DNA from: a virus | DNA length: 33,455 bases | IMG/VR virus record: IMGVR_UViG_3300042691_012985 | Coordinates: 1 to 33,455 of that record | Direction: 5' to 3' (one strand) | Part shown: piece after piece, positions 16,903-22,712 of the stretch | How the letters are laid out: the number at the start of each line of letters is the position of its first letter | Numbering within the stretch: the first letter of the stretch is position 1 | Program-made: the position numbers and the translations under genes | The notes under the pieces: generated by a model | Told to the model about the DNA's origin: nothing | Seen by the model: the letters and a program-made list of their open reading frames with translations, nothing else | Databases searched by the model: none

Positions 16903-16995
16903 TACCTTTGCATTCACATTTCGACCGCACACTTGGGATTTCATTTTTGTAGCTTTGTTTTGTATCGGACCGGGGTTTCTACCTCGGTCTTTTTT
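16903..16995 (+). ncRNA. Short transcription unit C: -7 box to terminator
   Basis: TACCTTTG (16903-16910) fits the Bacteroidota -7 box and lies exactly 76 nt after that of unit B. GACCGGGGT (16968-16976) pairs with ACCTCGGTC (16981-16989), a 9-bp stem with one G-U pair, followed by a T-run. The unit is longer than A and B (93 nt). An RNA of about 75 nt would be non-coding. Confidence 0.45.
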
Positions 16996-17043
16996 ATTTT
17001 CGGCTTTATTTCTAATTTATTTTTTTATGCATATTTGTAAAAA

Positions 17044-17056
17044 ATAAGTTACTTAT
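17044..17056. promoter_or_regulatory. Candidate operator: perfect palindrome ATAAGT-T-ACTTAT
   Basis: ATAAGT (17044-17049), a central T and ACTTAT (17051-17056) form a perfect 13-bp palindrome. It ends four bases before the -33 element of the strong promoter driving the HTH gene. Position and symmetry suit the binding site of a dimeric repressor or activator, most simply the HTH protein itself. Binding is inference. Confidence 0.45.
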
Positions 17057-17059
17057 ATG

Positions 17060-17089
17060 TTTGTTATTTGATAAAAATATGTATATTTG
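17060..17089 (+). promoter_or_regulatory. Bacteroidota-type promoter of the early region
   Basis: TTTG (17060-17063) and TATATTTG (17082-17089) are separated by 18 nt, close to the Bacteroidota -33/-7 arrangement. Transcription should start near 17096, at or next to the ATG at 17094. This is the best promoter in the window and probably reads into the early genes. Confidence 0.75.
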
Positions 17090-17093
17090 CGCC

Positions 17094-17324
17094 ATGACAG
17101 TACCGAAACTAAACCTAATTTTATGGACATCCTTACGGCATCGTGGCGATGCGGAACTGATCGCATCCGGCGCTGGAGTGAGTTATATGACCGTGCATCG
17201 CGCATTCAAAGGATCGGCCAGCCCAAAATTGATAGAGTTCATGAACGAATTTTATACAGAACGCAAAAACAAAACAAAATGCTACATCCCGCAATCATTA
17301 CAGCAAGCCTTGTCGCAGCTCTGA
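17094..17324 (+). CDS. Small HTH regulator (76 aa)
   Basis: Residues 18-40 (RGDAELIASGAGVSYMTVHRAFKG) form a helix-turn-helix of the type seen in small phage regulators, where the second helix reads VSYMTVHRAFKG. The basic region after it ends in a short helical tail. The ATG at 17094 lies only about 5 nt after the -7 box, so the transcript would be leaderless or the real start further downstream (Met at codon 32 would destroy the HTH). A TTG at 17061 lies before the box and is unlikely. The palindrome just upstream suggests autoregulation. It overlaps the next gene by 46 nt. Confidence 0.6.
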   Translation: MTVPKLNLILWTSLRHRGDAELIASGAGVSYMTVHRAFKGSASPKLIEFMNEFYTERKNKTKCYIPQSLQQALSQL

Positions 17325-17656
17325 CAGCCGTGGCAGTAATTGTATGGTCCATCCGCCAGCCGGAATTAAAACAAGGCTGGCGTGCCGTATTCAAACGCAT
17401 TAAGGATGCCCGCGCTGCTCAGTACGATCCCAGCGACATTACCGAGTGCATTAAAATGTACTGGCGCATTGTAGGGGACATTGCCGATGCGCCGGGACTG
17501 GATGAACTGCAAAGCCTGACGCTCGACATGGAGGTGTTCCGCCGGAAGTTCGTCGACAAAGTACCGGATGGGCTGTATGATGGGAAGATGATTTCGCTGA
17601 TCGAAATCTATGATCGGCACTGGCGAGCATTCACACACAACACTAAAAACCGATAG
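17279..17656 (+). CDS. Membrane-anchored hypothetical protein (125 aa)
   Basis: Starting at ATG 17279 gives an N-terminal membrane segment at about residues 4-24 (PAIITASLVAALTAVAVIVW), then a basic stretch and a soluble helical domain (residues 35-120). Earlier in-frame starts at 17087 or 17123 would read through the HTH gene in a shadow frame, so I reject them. It overlaps the HTH gene by 46 nt and ends 2 nt before the next ATG. I recognise no function; anchored proteins in early operons often act in superinfection exclusion or regulator anchoring, but nothing here shows that. Confidence 0.5.
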   Translation: MLHPAIITASLVAALTAVAVIVWSIRQPELKQGWRAVFKRIKDARAAQYDPSDITECIKMYWRIVGDIADAPGLDELQSLTLDMEVFRRKFVDKVPDGLYDGKMISLIEIYDRHWRAFTHNTKNR

Positions 17657-17658
17657 AT

Positions 17659-18045
17659 ATGCAACTGAAAGAGTACAATCGCATCAACATTTTCAAAGGG
17701 CGTAAGGACAGCAAGCCGTTCATCACCATGCAGCAGCGGAACGGGGTGTTCACCATCAGCAAGGAAGCCAGCAAGGTTATCGGCATCGAGAACGGGGGCA
17801 TGGTGCAACTGGTGCAGGATGAGAATGAGCCTACCAATTGGTATATCGAGAAAGTAGCAAAGGATGGATTCAACGTCCGTGTATACCGGAATGATCACTC
17901 ACTCTGTTTTAACTGCGCTGCATTGGTACGGACCATCCTTGCCTCCTGCAACGGTGAGGAGGCATATAACCGATGCCCGCTCGGGGAGGCGGTAAAGGTA
18001 GGCAAAAGAACGCTGTGGACGATTGTTACGGCAGCTATTAAATAA
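17659..18045 (+). CDS. Hypothetical protein beside the SSB-like gene (128 aa)
   Basis: The N-terminal half (NGVFTISKEASKVIGIENGGMVQLVQD, about residues 28-54) has an alternating pattern loosely like AbrB-type swapped-hairpin folds. The C-terminal half has four Cys residues (HSLCFNCAAL and ILASCNGEEAYNRCPLG), possibly a metal site. It lies 19 nt before the SSB-like gene and was probably co-transcribed, so a DNA-metabolism role is likely by position. I do not recognise a named family and would treat the fold comparison as weak. Confidence 0.55.
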   Translation: MQLKEYNRINIFKGRKDSKPFITMQQRNGVFTISKEASKVIGIENGGMVQLVQDENEPTNWYIEKVAKDGFNVRVYRNDHSLCFNCAALVRTILASCNGEEAYNRCPLGEAVKVGKRTLWTIVTAAIK

Positions 18046-18064
18046 GTAATCAAAACCAATAAAT

Positions 18065-18667
18065 ATGGCACTATTAAGCAAGGGGAAGGCAGGAATTTAC
18101 CTGTCCATCCAATCGGGAAAAATTGCCCAGAGAATCACAGAGCCCAGCAGCACATCAAAATCACGCACGCTGGAGTCCGGGAAAGTCATACACGAAGAGT
18201 TGTATGACACCCTGGAAGGGCGCATCACTGGCATCCAGTTTAAAGATGGGGACTACGGGCAGCAGCTTATCATCTCGCTGGAGAATGAGGGGGACATCGC
18301 ACATCTTCAAATGCCTCTGAGCAGCAGCCCGGCATCTGGCTTTCTGAAAGCACTCCCCAATGTTCAACCGGGCGCGCTCATCAAGTTTAAGCCTAAGATG
18401 GAGGAGAAGGATGGCAAGCGCAAGACCAGCCTGTTCCTATCCCAAGGCGGGCAGGGTGTGAAGTGGTTCTGGACAAAGGACAACCCAGGTGAGCTGCCCA
18501 GCATGAAGAAAATTAAGGTAAAGGGAAAAGAGACATGGGATGACTCCGACCAGATCGACTACCTCAAAGCCTATGTGACCGATGAGTTTTTGCCAAAGAT
18601 TGGCAAGACAAAAACTGACAACCAGCCAGCCGTTGAGGCCGATGAAGACGAAACAACACCATTTTAA
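18065..18667 (+). CDS. ssb: Single-strand DNA-binding-like protein (200 aa)
   Basis: A 200-residue protein with a beta-rich middle (YDTLEGRITGIQFKDGDYGQ, about 46-65; later ALIKFKPKMEEKDG) that fits an OB-fold. It ends in an acidic tail closing DEDETTPF, very like the DDDIPF-type C-terminal tip with which SSB recruits partner proteins. Central Gly/Lys/Trp residues (GQGVKWFWTKDNPG) could contact DNA. It would protect single strands during replication and recombination and may recruit the nearby helicase and nucleases. Classic SSB motifs at the N-terminus are not obvious, so a phage-type analogue is likely. Confidence 0.68.
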   Translation: MALLSKGKAGIYLSIQSGKIAQRITEPSSTSKSRTLESGKVIHEELYDTLEGRITGIQFKDGDYGQQLIISLENEGDIAHLQMPLSSSPASGFLKALPNVQPGALIKFKPKMEEKDGKRKTSLFLSQGGQGVKWFWTKDNPGELPSMKKIKVKGKETWDDSDQIDYLKAYVTDEFLPKIGKTKTDNQPAVEADEDETTPF

Positions 18668-18668
18668 T

Positions 18669-18710
18669 TTTAACTGCCCCGGTGATGAGCCGGGGTTAAA
18701 CTTTTCATTT
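18669..18710 (+). repeat. Hairpin leader element, copy 1
   Basis: The 29 nt at 18677-18705 (CCCCGGTGATGAGCCGGGG then TTAAACTTTT) recur identically at 18926-18954. CCCCGG and CCGGGG form a 6-bp stem with loop TGATGAG. An ATG follows 16 nt after the stem, in an unstructured A/T leader. The preceding TTTTAAC is also shared. It may be a translational or message-stability element. Confidence 0.7.
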
Positions 18711-18920
18711 ATGCAGTACGGGCAAAACACGACTCCAGAACTATCAGAGAAAATCATCATCGCTGTTCAGAACGGTGCCACCCCTATCGAGGTGACCGCA
18801 CTTATAGACCAGTACATCGCGCCGCTGGAGCATCACAAAGATAGCACGGTGGGGCTGTGGGCTACCGATCGTGAGGATGCAGTAGGTGATAAAGAGTTAT
18901 TTTTTCAGATTAAATTTTAA
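18711..18920 (+). CDS. Hypothetical small protein (69 aa)
   Basis: The frame is open from 18582, but the true start is probably ATG 18711 (MQYGQNTTPELSEKII). It falls after the previous stop and just downstream of the hairpin leader. The protein is short and soluble, with a helix (LSEKIIIAVQNGATPIEVTALID) and later a polar stretch. No family recognised. Being framed by two copies of the same leader suggests shared post-transcriptional control with the next gene. Confidence 0.5.
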   Translation: MQYGQNTTPELSEKIIIAVQNGATPIEVTALIDQYIAPLEHHKDSTVGLWATDREDAVGDKELFFQIKF

Positions 18921-18958
18921 CAATACCCCGGTGATGAGCCGGGGTTAAACTTTTATGT
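18918..18958 (+). repeat. Hairpin leader element, copy 2
   Basis: A second identical copy of the 29-nt element (18926-18954), with the same stem-loop followed by a short A/T leader. The ATG at 18959 lies 14 nt after the stem. The spacing between copies is 249 nt, about one small gene. It begins within the stop region of the preceding gene. Confidence 0.7.
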
Positions 18959-19189
18959 ATGAGCAAACAACAGACAGCCGTTGAATGGCTATACAATCAA
19001 ATACCCTTAGAATGGACCATTAAAGGATCTGCCAAGAAAATACTTGAACAAGCCAAAGCAATCGAGAAACAGCAGATAGAAAAGGCATGGTGGGCAGGAC
19101 ATGATGAAAGGGATGGAAATGAAATGATTCATCCATCAGAAGATTGTAATCAATACTACAACCAAACCTACAAAAACGAATCCGAATGA
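18959..19189 (+). CDS. Hypothetical small protein (76 aa)
   Basis: MSKQQTAVEWLYNQIPLEWT opens a small polar protein with an amphipathic helix (KKILEQAKAIEKQQIEKAWWAGH). It ends with an Asp/Asn/Tyr-rich tail. Proteins with this opening (TAVEWL...IPLEW) are frequent in Bacteroidota phages as orphans. Its TGA (19187-19189) overlaps the ATG of the methyltransferase gene as ATGA, so the two are coupled. It is preceded by the second hairpin leader element. Confidence 0.55.
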   Translation: MSKQQTAVEWLYNQIPLEWTIKGSAKKILEQAKAIEKQQIEKAWWAGHDERDGNEMIHPSEDCNQYYNQTYKNESE

Positions 19190-19734
19190 GCAAACAACTA
19201 TCACCGGACGAATTTCTCCGCATCGAAATAGAGGCCGGCATATCTGCCGACAATCCCGATTTCATCCGGCTGGCGGAAGCAACCGAGCAGATGATCACCC
19301 GGCTGGACCTGCCGATATTGTCCGTGCTGGACTTCGGGGCAGGCACCGGGGTGTATGCCGATGCGTTTAGGCGAGCGCGGTACGATGTGAAGGCGTTCGA
19401 TATTTGGGAGTCACACTGCAGTTACATGGCTGCGAAATTTCCGGATTTGGTGCTGGTAGACAAGCCGGTCACCACTGACCTCATGCTATTCATCGAGGTG
19501 GCCGAACACATGACAGATAAGGAGATACGGGCATTGTTCCGAAAGATCAGACCGGCCTACATCCTGTTCAGCTCCACACCGTTCACCACGGCCAACGACG
19601 AGTCGTGGGGCCACATTAACGTAAAGCATTCCGGCCAGTGGCTGGGGCTGTTCGACCAGCTGGGGTATGAGCTGGAGCGGGCGGATGTCATGATGCCGAC
19701 CGCCTGGGCGATGGTTCTGAGGCTAAAAAAATAA
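19186..19734 (+). CDS. Class I SAM-dependent methyltransferase-like protein (182 aa)
   Basis: Residues 45-60 (LSVLDFGAGTGVYADAF) are SAM-binding motif I. The following acidic residue lies in VKAFDIWE (about 70), and LMLFIEVAEHM (about 105-115) is the usual post-motif region of the Methyltransf_23-type enzymes. The C-terminal half has FSSTPFTT and HINVKHSGQWL. Target recognition elements of DNA methyltransferases are missing, so the substrate is more likely a small molecule or sugar. Function in the phage is unknown. Stop codon overlaps an A/T palindrome. Confidence 0.72.
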   Translation: MSKQLSPDEFLRIEIEAGISADNPDFIRLAEATEQMITRLDLPILSVLDFGAGTGVYADAFRRARYDVKAFDIWESHCSYMAAKFPDLVLVDKPVTTDLMLFIEVAEHMTDKEIRALFRKIRPAYILFSSTPFTTANDESWGHINVKHSGQWLGLFDQLGYELERADVMMPTAWAMVLRLKK

Positions 19735-19748
19735 TTTTTAAAATTATT
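19730..19748. repeat. Perfect A/T palindrome over the methyltransferase stop
   Basis: AATAATTTT (19730-19738), T, and AAAATTATT (19740-19748) form a perfect 9-bp inverted repeat containing the TAA stop codon. With only A-T pairs it would be a weak terminator. Its position about 35 bp upstream of the next -7 box suits an operator. Confidence 0.45.
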
Positions 19749-19781
19749 TTGATTAAGTGTGCTAAATATCAAAAATGTTTT

Positions 19782-19789
19782 TATCTTTG
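19782..19789 (+). promoter_or_regulatory. Bacteroidota -7 box (TATCTTTG)
   Basis: TATCTTTG at 19782-19789 matches TAnnTTTG. Transcription would begin about 19796 and give a leader of about 20 nt (rich in AAACAAA) before ATG 19817. No TTTG is present at the ideal distance upstream; one at 19748-19751 is too far away. It probably starts the second early transcript. Confidence 0.5.
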
Positions 19790-19816
19790 ATTTATCAAAC
19801 AAACAAAACAAAGCAC

Positions 19817-20035
19817 ATGACACACAGCAAAGCAAAGCAGGACATTCAGACCTACATACAGGCAGAAATTGCGGGCGGATATTACGAATCCGCAACCACC
19901 ATGACAGACTTTCTTTTCGATCGTAAAGCCGACTATTTCGCAGAGGCTGGCATCTCCCGCGATATGGTGTACGAGTGGGTGTATGACGAACTGAATGCAG
20001 CCTATTCCTTTGATGATTCATTTGAAGAAGCATGA
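19817..20035 (+). CDS. Hypothetical small protein (72 aa)
   Basis: I use ATG 19817 (MTHSKAKQDIQTYIQ) because the earlier ATG at 19775 precedes the -7 box. The protein is acidic with a helix at each end (KQDIQTYIQAEIAGGYYESA and ISRDMVYEWVYDELNAAY). It has no membrane segment. No family recognised. It is the first gene after the palindrome-plus-promoter region; the stop overlaps the next gene's start at 20032. Confidence 0.5.
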   Translation: MTHSKAKQDIQTYIQAEIAGGYYESATTMTDFLFDRKADYFAEAGISRDMVYEWVYDELNAAYSFDDSFEEA

Positions 20036-20247
20036 TGCCCGTTAACCCCACCATGCGCCACATCGAGCAATACAAAGCCCAGTGGCTTATAATGGTAGCA
20101 GAGGACCAAGATGGTTACTACGTTCATGCCTTCCACATTCAAACGCTCGATCCTGTATTATTGGAGGCCAGAGGGTTCCCCACCATAGACCACGGAATAG
20201 AGGCGGCACGCAGGGCAGTAGACAGAGAATTAAAAAAAATAGTATGA
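20032..20247 (+). CDS. Hypothetical small protein (71 aa)
   Basis: A small protein with an N-terminal helix (RHIEQYKAQWLIMVAEDQDGY) and a C-terminal helix (DHGIEAARRAVDRELKKIV). The GFPTIDHGIEAA segment resembles a compact alpha/beta domain. No catalytic residues stand out. Its ATG (20032) overlaps the previous TGA, and its TGA (20245-20247) overlaps the ATG of the DNA methyltransferase gene, so it lies in a tightly coupled operon. Function unknown. Confidence 0.5.
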   Translation: MMPVNPTMRHIEQYKAQWLIMVAEDQDGYYVHAFHIQTLDPVLLEARGFPTIDHGIEAARRAVDRELKKIV

Positions 20248-21074
20248 TAATACGAGACCACTTTCAGAACTACAAAGGATACGCTATCCCGAAGGCTCAG
20301 TTAATAATAGCGGATATACCGTACAACTTAGGTAATAATGCCTATGCATCCAACCCATCATGGTATAAAGATGGTGACCTTAATAATGGGGAAAGCGAAT
20401 TAGCCGGGAAATCATTTTTTGATACAGACGAGGACTTCCGGCCGGCAGAGTTCATGCACTTTTGCAGCACTATGTTAAAGGCAGAAAAAAAGCATGAAAA
20501 ACAAGAGGGAGAAAAAAGGCAGAAAAGCGCAGCCCCGTGCATGATTGTATTCTGTGCATTTGATCAGCAAATGTATCTTATTGAACTTGCCAAACGCTAC
20601 GGACTTAAAAATTACATTAACCTTGTTTTTCGGAAAAACTTTTCCGCTCAGGTATTGAAAGCAAATATGAAAGTAGTCGGCAACTGCGAATATGCGCTTA
20701 TACTTTACCGTGAGCGTCTCCCTAAGTTTAATAATAATGGGAAGATGGTATTTAACTGTATGGATTGGCCGCGTGATAATGAGCATGAAAAAATACACCC
20801 TACACAAAAACCCGTGGAATTGCTGGCAAGATTAATCGAATTGTTTACCGATCCGGGTGATGTAGTTATTGATCCAGTTTCTGGAAGTGGCTCAACCTTA
20901 ATAGCTGCGGAACGATTAGGCAGAAAAGCATACGGGTTCGAGATAAAGAAAGATTTCTGGACAAAGGCAAATGCATGGCTTAACGAGGAAAGGCAGGCAA
21001 GGGAGGATATTAAAAACTTTGGATTCGCAAAAAGTAAAATAGAAAAAGATCAGCCGACATTATGGACAAAGTAA
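20244..21074 (+). CDS. DNA methyltransferase, N4/N6 type, with DIPY motif (276 aa)
   Basis: Starting at ATG 20244 (overlapping the previous stop) gives a beta-class amino-methyltransferase order. Catalytic motif IV is IIADIPYNLG, with DIPY at 24-27 in place of the usual DPPY or SPPY. Near the C-terminus are HPTQKPVELLARLIELFTDPGD (about 185-205) and the SAM-binding motif DPVSGSGST (210-218). The enzyme would methylate adenine N6 or cytosine N4, probably to resist restriction. A longer start (20082) reads through the previous gene and is not credible. No restriction partner is visible nearby. The Ile in motif IV is atypical, so activity should not be assumed. Confidence 0.85.
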   Translation: MIIRDHFQNYKGYAIPKAQLIIADIPYNLGNNAYASNPSWYKDGDLNNGESELAGKSFFDTDEDFRPAEFMHFCSTMLKAEKKHEKQEGEKRQKSAAPCMIVFCAFDQQMYLIELAKRYGLKNYINLVFRKNFSAQVLKANMKVVGNCEYALILYRERLPKFNNNGKMVFNCMDWPRDNEHEKIHPTQKPVELLARLIELFTDPGDVVIDPVSGSGSTLIAAERLGRKAYGFEIKKDFWTKANAWLNEERQAREDIKNFGFAKSKIEKDQPTLWTK

Positions 21075-21319
21075 CTATTCCTGAAAAACCAACCCGCGGA
21101 GGAAGCCGGCCAGGTGCCGGCAGACCTCCCGGAGAAAAAAAAGTCCGGCTATGGTACAGGGTACCGGAACAGCACGCTGAACAGATTGATAAACTAATTA
21201 CAACACTACTTAAAACTTATCCAGATGCAAGAAGTATGGAGCCGGCTATCCGACCGGCAGAAACAGAATCTCATAACGATAGCGGTCATCATCCTGTTCG
21301 TCGTATTATGTACCGCTGA
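21062..21319 (+). CDS. Small basic protein with RPGAGRPPG motif (85 aa)
   Basis: The N-terminal part, PTRGGSRPGAGRPPGEKK (about residues 9-26), is a positively charged AT-hook-like motif widespread in small phage proteins and may bind DNA. A helix follows (VPEQHAEQIDKLITTLLKTY), reminiscent of short dimerisation segments. Residues after about 53 lose structure and share DNA with another frame coding a membrane helix, so this C-terminus may be less constrained. The gene overlaps the methyltransferase end by 13 nt. Role probably DNA-binding; target unknown. Confidence 0.55.
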   Translation: MDKVTIPEKPTRGGSRPGAGRPPGEKKVRLWYRVPEQHAEQIDKLITTLLKTYPDARSMEPAIRPAETESHNDSGHHPVRRIMYR

Positions 21320-21338
21320 TTCATGGTTCAATTTTTAG
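21225..21338 (+). CDS. Tiny single-pass membrane protein (37 aa)
   Basis: In a frame other than the basic protein, ATG 21225 runs 37 codons to TAG 21336-21338. The residues (MQEVWSRLSDRQKQNLITI then AVIILFVVLCT and DSWFNF) give a polar start, a 15-17-residue hydrophobic helix and a short tail, just what a real small membrane protein looks like. It overlaps the 3' end of the basic-protein gene by 95 nt and is followed 21 nt later by the next gene. No obvious ribosome-binding site. Function unknown; such peptides are often missed by annotation. Confidence 0.55.
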   Translation: MQEVWSRLSDRQKQNLITIAVIILFVVLCTADSWFNF

Positions 21339-21359
21339 TAAACAAAAAACCGAGATACA

Positions 21360-21746
21360 ATGCAAAAAGTGCAATTTGACTACGAGGTGTGGAAGAATCA
21401 CCCGGAGCGCGAGAAGATTAAATTAGAAACAAAACACGGTGATGACGTGACCGAATTCACCGATTCTTATGTGGGAAAAGCAAAGGCCGATAAGCCGCTG
21501 ATTGGTATAGTAAGGGGTGTTCTATGCACATGGGGGCTTGATGGTTCATATATGAACCAGCCCGCACTGCATGACCTTTGTATGATTCTGCCGGAGGAGC
21601 CGGAGATGTGGGTTAATGTGTATAAATTTCATACTGGTCAAATCACGTGTGGTTTAATGCATAATTCTAAGGCATCAGCAATGGATGCGTCAAAATGCAC
21701 GGATGACAGAGTATACATCGGAACCTATAAACTGGTAAAGCAATGA
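21360..21746 (+). CDS. Hypothetical protein (128 aa)
   Basis: A compact soluble protein with a strand-rich middle (PLIGIVRGVLCTWGLDGSY) and Cys, Trp and Met residues scattered through it. No membrane segment, signal peptide or catalytic motif. The TGA (21744-21746) overlaps the ATG of the nuclease gene (21743), giving an ATGA coupling, so it may work with that nuclease. I do not recognise a family. Confidence 0.5.
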   Translation: MQKVQFDYEVWKNHPEREKIKLETKHGDDVTEFTDSYVGKAKADKPLIGIVRGVLCTWGLDGSYMNQPALHDLCMILPEEPEMWVNVYKFHTGQITCGLMHNSKASAMDASKCTDDRVYIGTYKLVKQ

Positions 21747-22492
21747 AAAATACAACGATTGTCTCAGGCAAACAGATTACGCTGTTAGATGCCAGATACT
21801 ACACCACACCAGAAGAGGGATGGGTCCCAAGCGTGACCACCATCTTAGAAGCATACCCCAAGGACATCAGCTTTCTCAAATGGCTTAAAGAGAACGGCGA
21901 GGAAGCTGATCAGATTAGGGATGCGGCAGGGCGCAGGGGTTCCAATGTCCATGCACTCACCGAAGCCTACGATGCCGGGCTGGAGGTTAGCCTGCTGACT
22001 GAAGATGGGCGGGTAGCATACTCCATGCAGGAGTGGGCGATGCTGGAGCGGTATGTATCGTTCTCCGATCGGTTCCAGCCCGAGATTCTCCAGTCAGAGC
22101 AGAACTATGTATCATCCGCGCTGGGCTATGCCGGCACGATTGACCGGGTGATCCGGATGAACGGCCGCACCATCCTGATGGACATTAAGACGAGCAATTC
22201 CCTACACGACACCTACTGGCTCCAACTGGCGGCGTATAGGAGGCTATTAGAGGCGAATGCAGGGGTTACGGTCGATGAGGTGGGTATACTATGGCTCAAT
22301 GCGAAAACCCGCTCAGAGGGCAGGAATGGGGCTGTGCATGGCATAGGCTGGCAGTTGGTTACAGAGCAAAGTACGGATAGGTACTATGAGCTGTTCCAGC
22401 ATACGATGGCCTTGTGGAAAGCGCAGAACAAAGATGCCATCCCGCGCAACTTGACATACCAAATTAGTCACCAGAAAAAACAAAGCATATGA
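21743..22492 (+). CDS. PD-(D/E)XK nuclease, Cas4/RecB-exonuclease type (249 aa)
   Basis: Core residues are in order: a helix with RRGSNVHALTEAY (His70), Glu119 in QSEQNYV, GYAGTIDRV with Asp134, ILMDIKTS with Asp147 and Lys149, and the QLAAYRRLL helix with Gln161. These are the marks of RecB-family phage nucleases such as lambda exonuclease-like and Cas4-like proteins. It probably trims DNA ends for single-strand annealing with the SSB-like protein. No cluster of four Cys for an iron-sulfur site is seen, unlike true Cas4. It overlaps both neighbours by 4 nt. Confidence 0.83.
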   Translation: MKNTTIVSGKQITLLDARYYTTPEEGWVPSVTTILEAYPKDISFLKWLKENGEEADQIRDAAGRRGSNVHALTEAYDAGLEVSLLTEDGRVAYSMQEWAMLERYVSFSDRFQPEILQSEQNYVSSALGYAGTIDRVIRMNGRTILMDIKTSNSLHDTYWLQLAAYRRLLEANAGVTVDEVGILWLNAKTRSEGRNGAVHGIGWQLVTEQSTDRYYELFQHTMALWKAQNKDAIPRNLTYQISHQKKQSI

Positions 22493-22701
22493 TCTACGAA
22501 ATCCCGACAGGTACAAATGACCTTATCATCGACATTGACACGTACTCACTGCTCAGAGAGGAGCCTGAGTTCAGCGGCATCGACGAGAATGATCAGCCGT
22601 ATGAATTGAACCCGGAGCAGATGGCGATTGTCATGGAGTGGTTCGAGCAGAACAAGAACAAAGTTTATCACGCAGCCTTTCAATCTGTGAGTAAAGATTA
22701 A
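22489..22701 (+). CDS. Small acidic hypothetical protein (70 aa)
   Basis: A 70-residue acidic protein with a helix (LNPEQMAIVMEWFEQNKNKVYHAAFQSV) in its C-terminal half. No recognised motif. The ATG overlaps the nuclease TGA by ATGA, so they are translated together; a nuclease-associated role (regulator or partner) is possible but unsupported. It ends 11 nt before the alanine-rich gene. Confidence 0.48.
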   Translation: MIYEIPTGTNDLIIDIDTYSLLREEPEFSGIDENDQPYELNPEQMAIVMEWFEQNKNKVYHAAFQSVSKD

Positions 22702-22712
22702 ACACAAAGCAA

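Noticed and set aside
16792-17040. An 82-aa frame across the non-coding array
   Set aside because: It reads through two terminators and -7 boxes and has a low-complexity Phe/Ser/Tyr composition without a credible start context.
16739-17093. tRNA genes or an attachment site in the largest gap
   Set aside because: No cloverleaf, no CCA-like end and no integrase were seen; promoters and terminators explain most of the gap.
20082-20243. Upstream extension of the DNA methyltransferase
   Set aside because: The extension lies wholly inside the preceding gene in another frame; the ATGA overlap at 20244 is a far better start.
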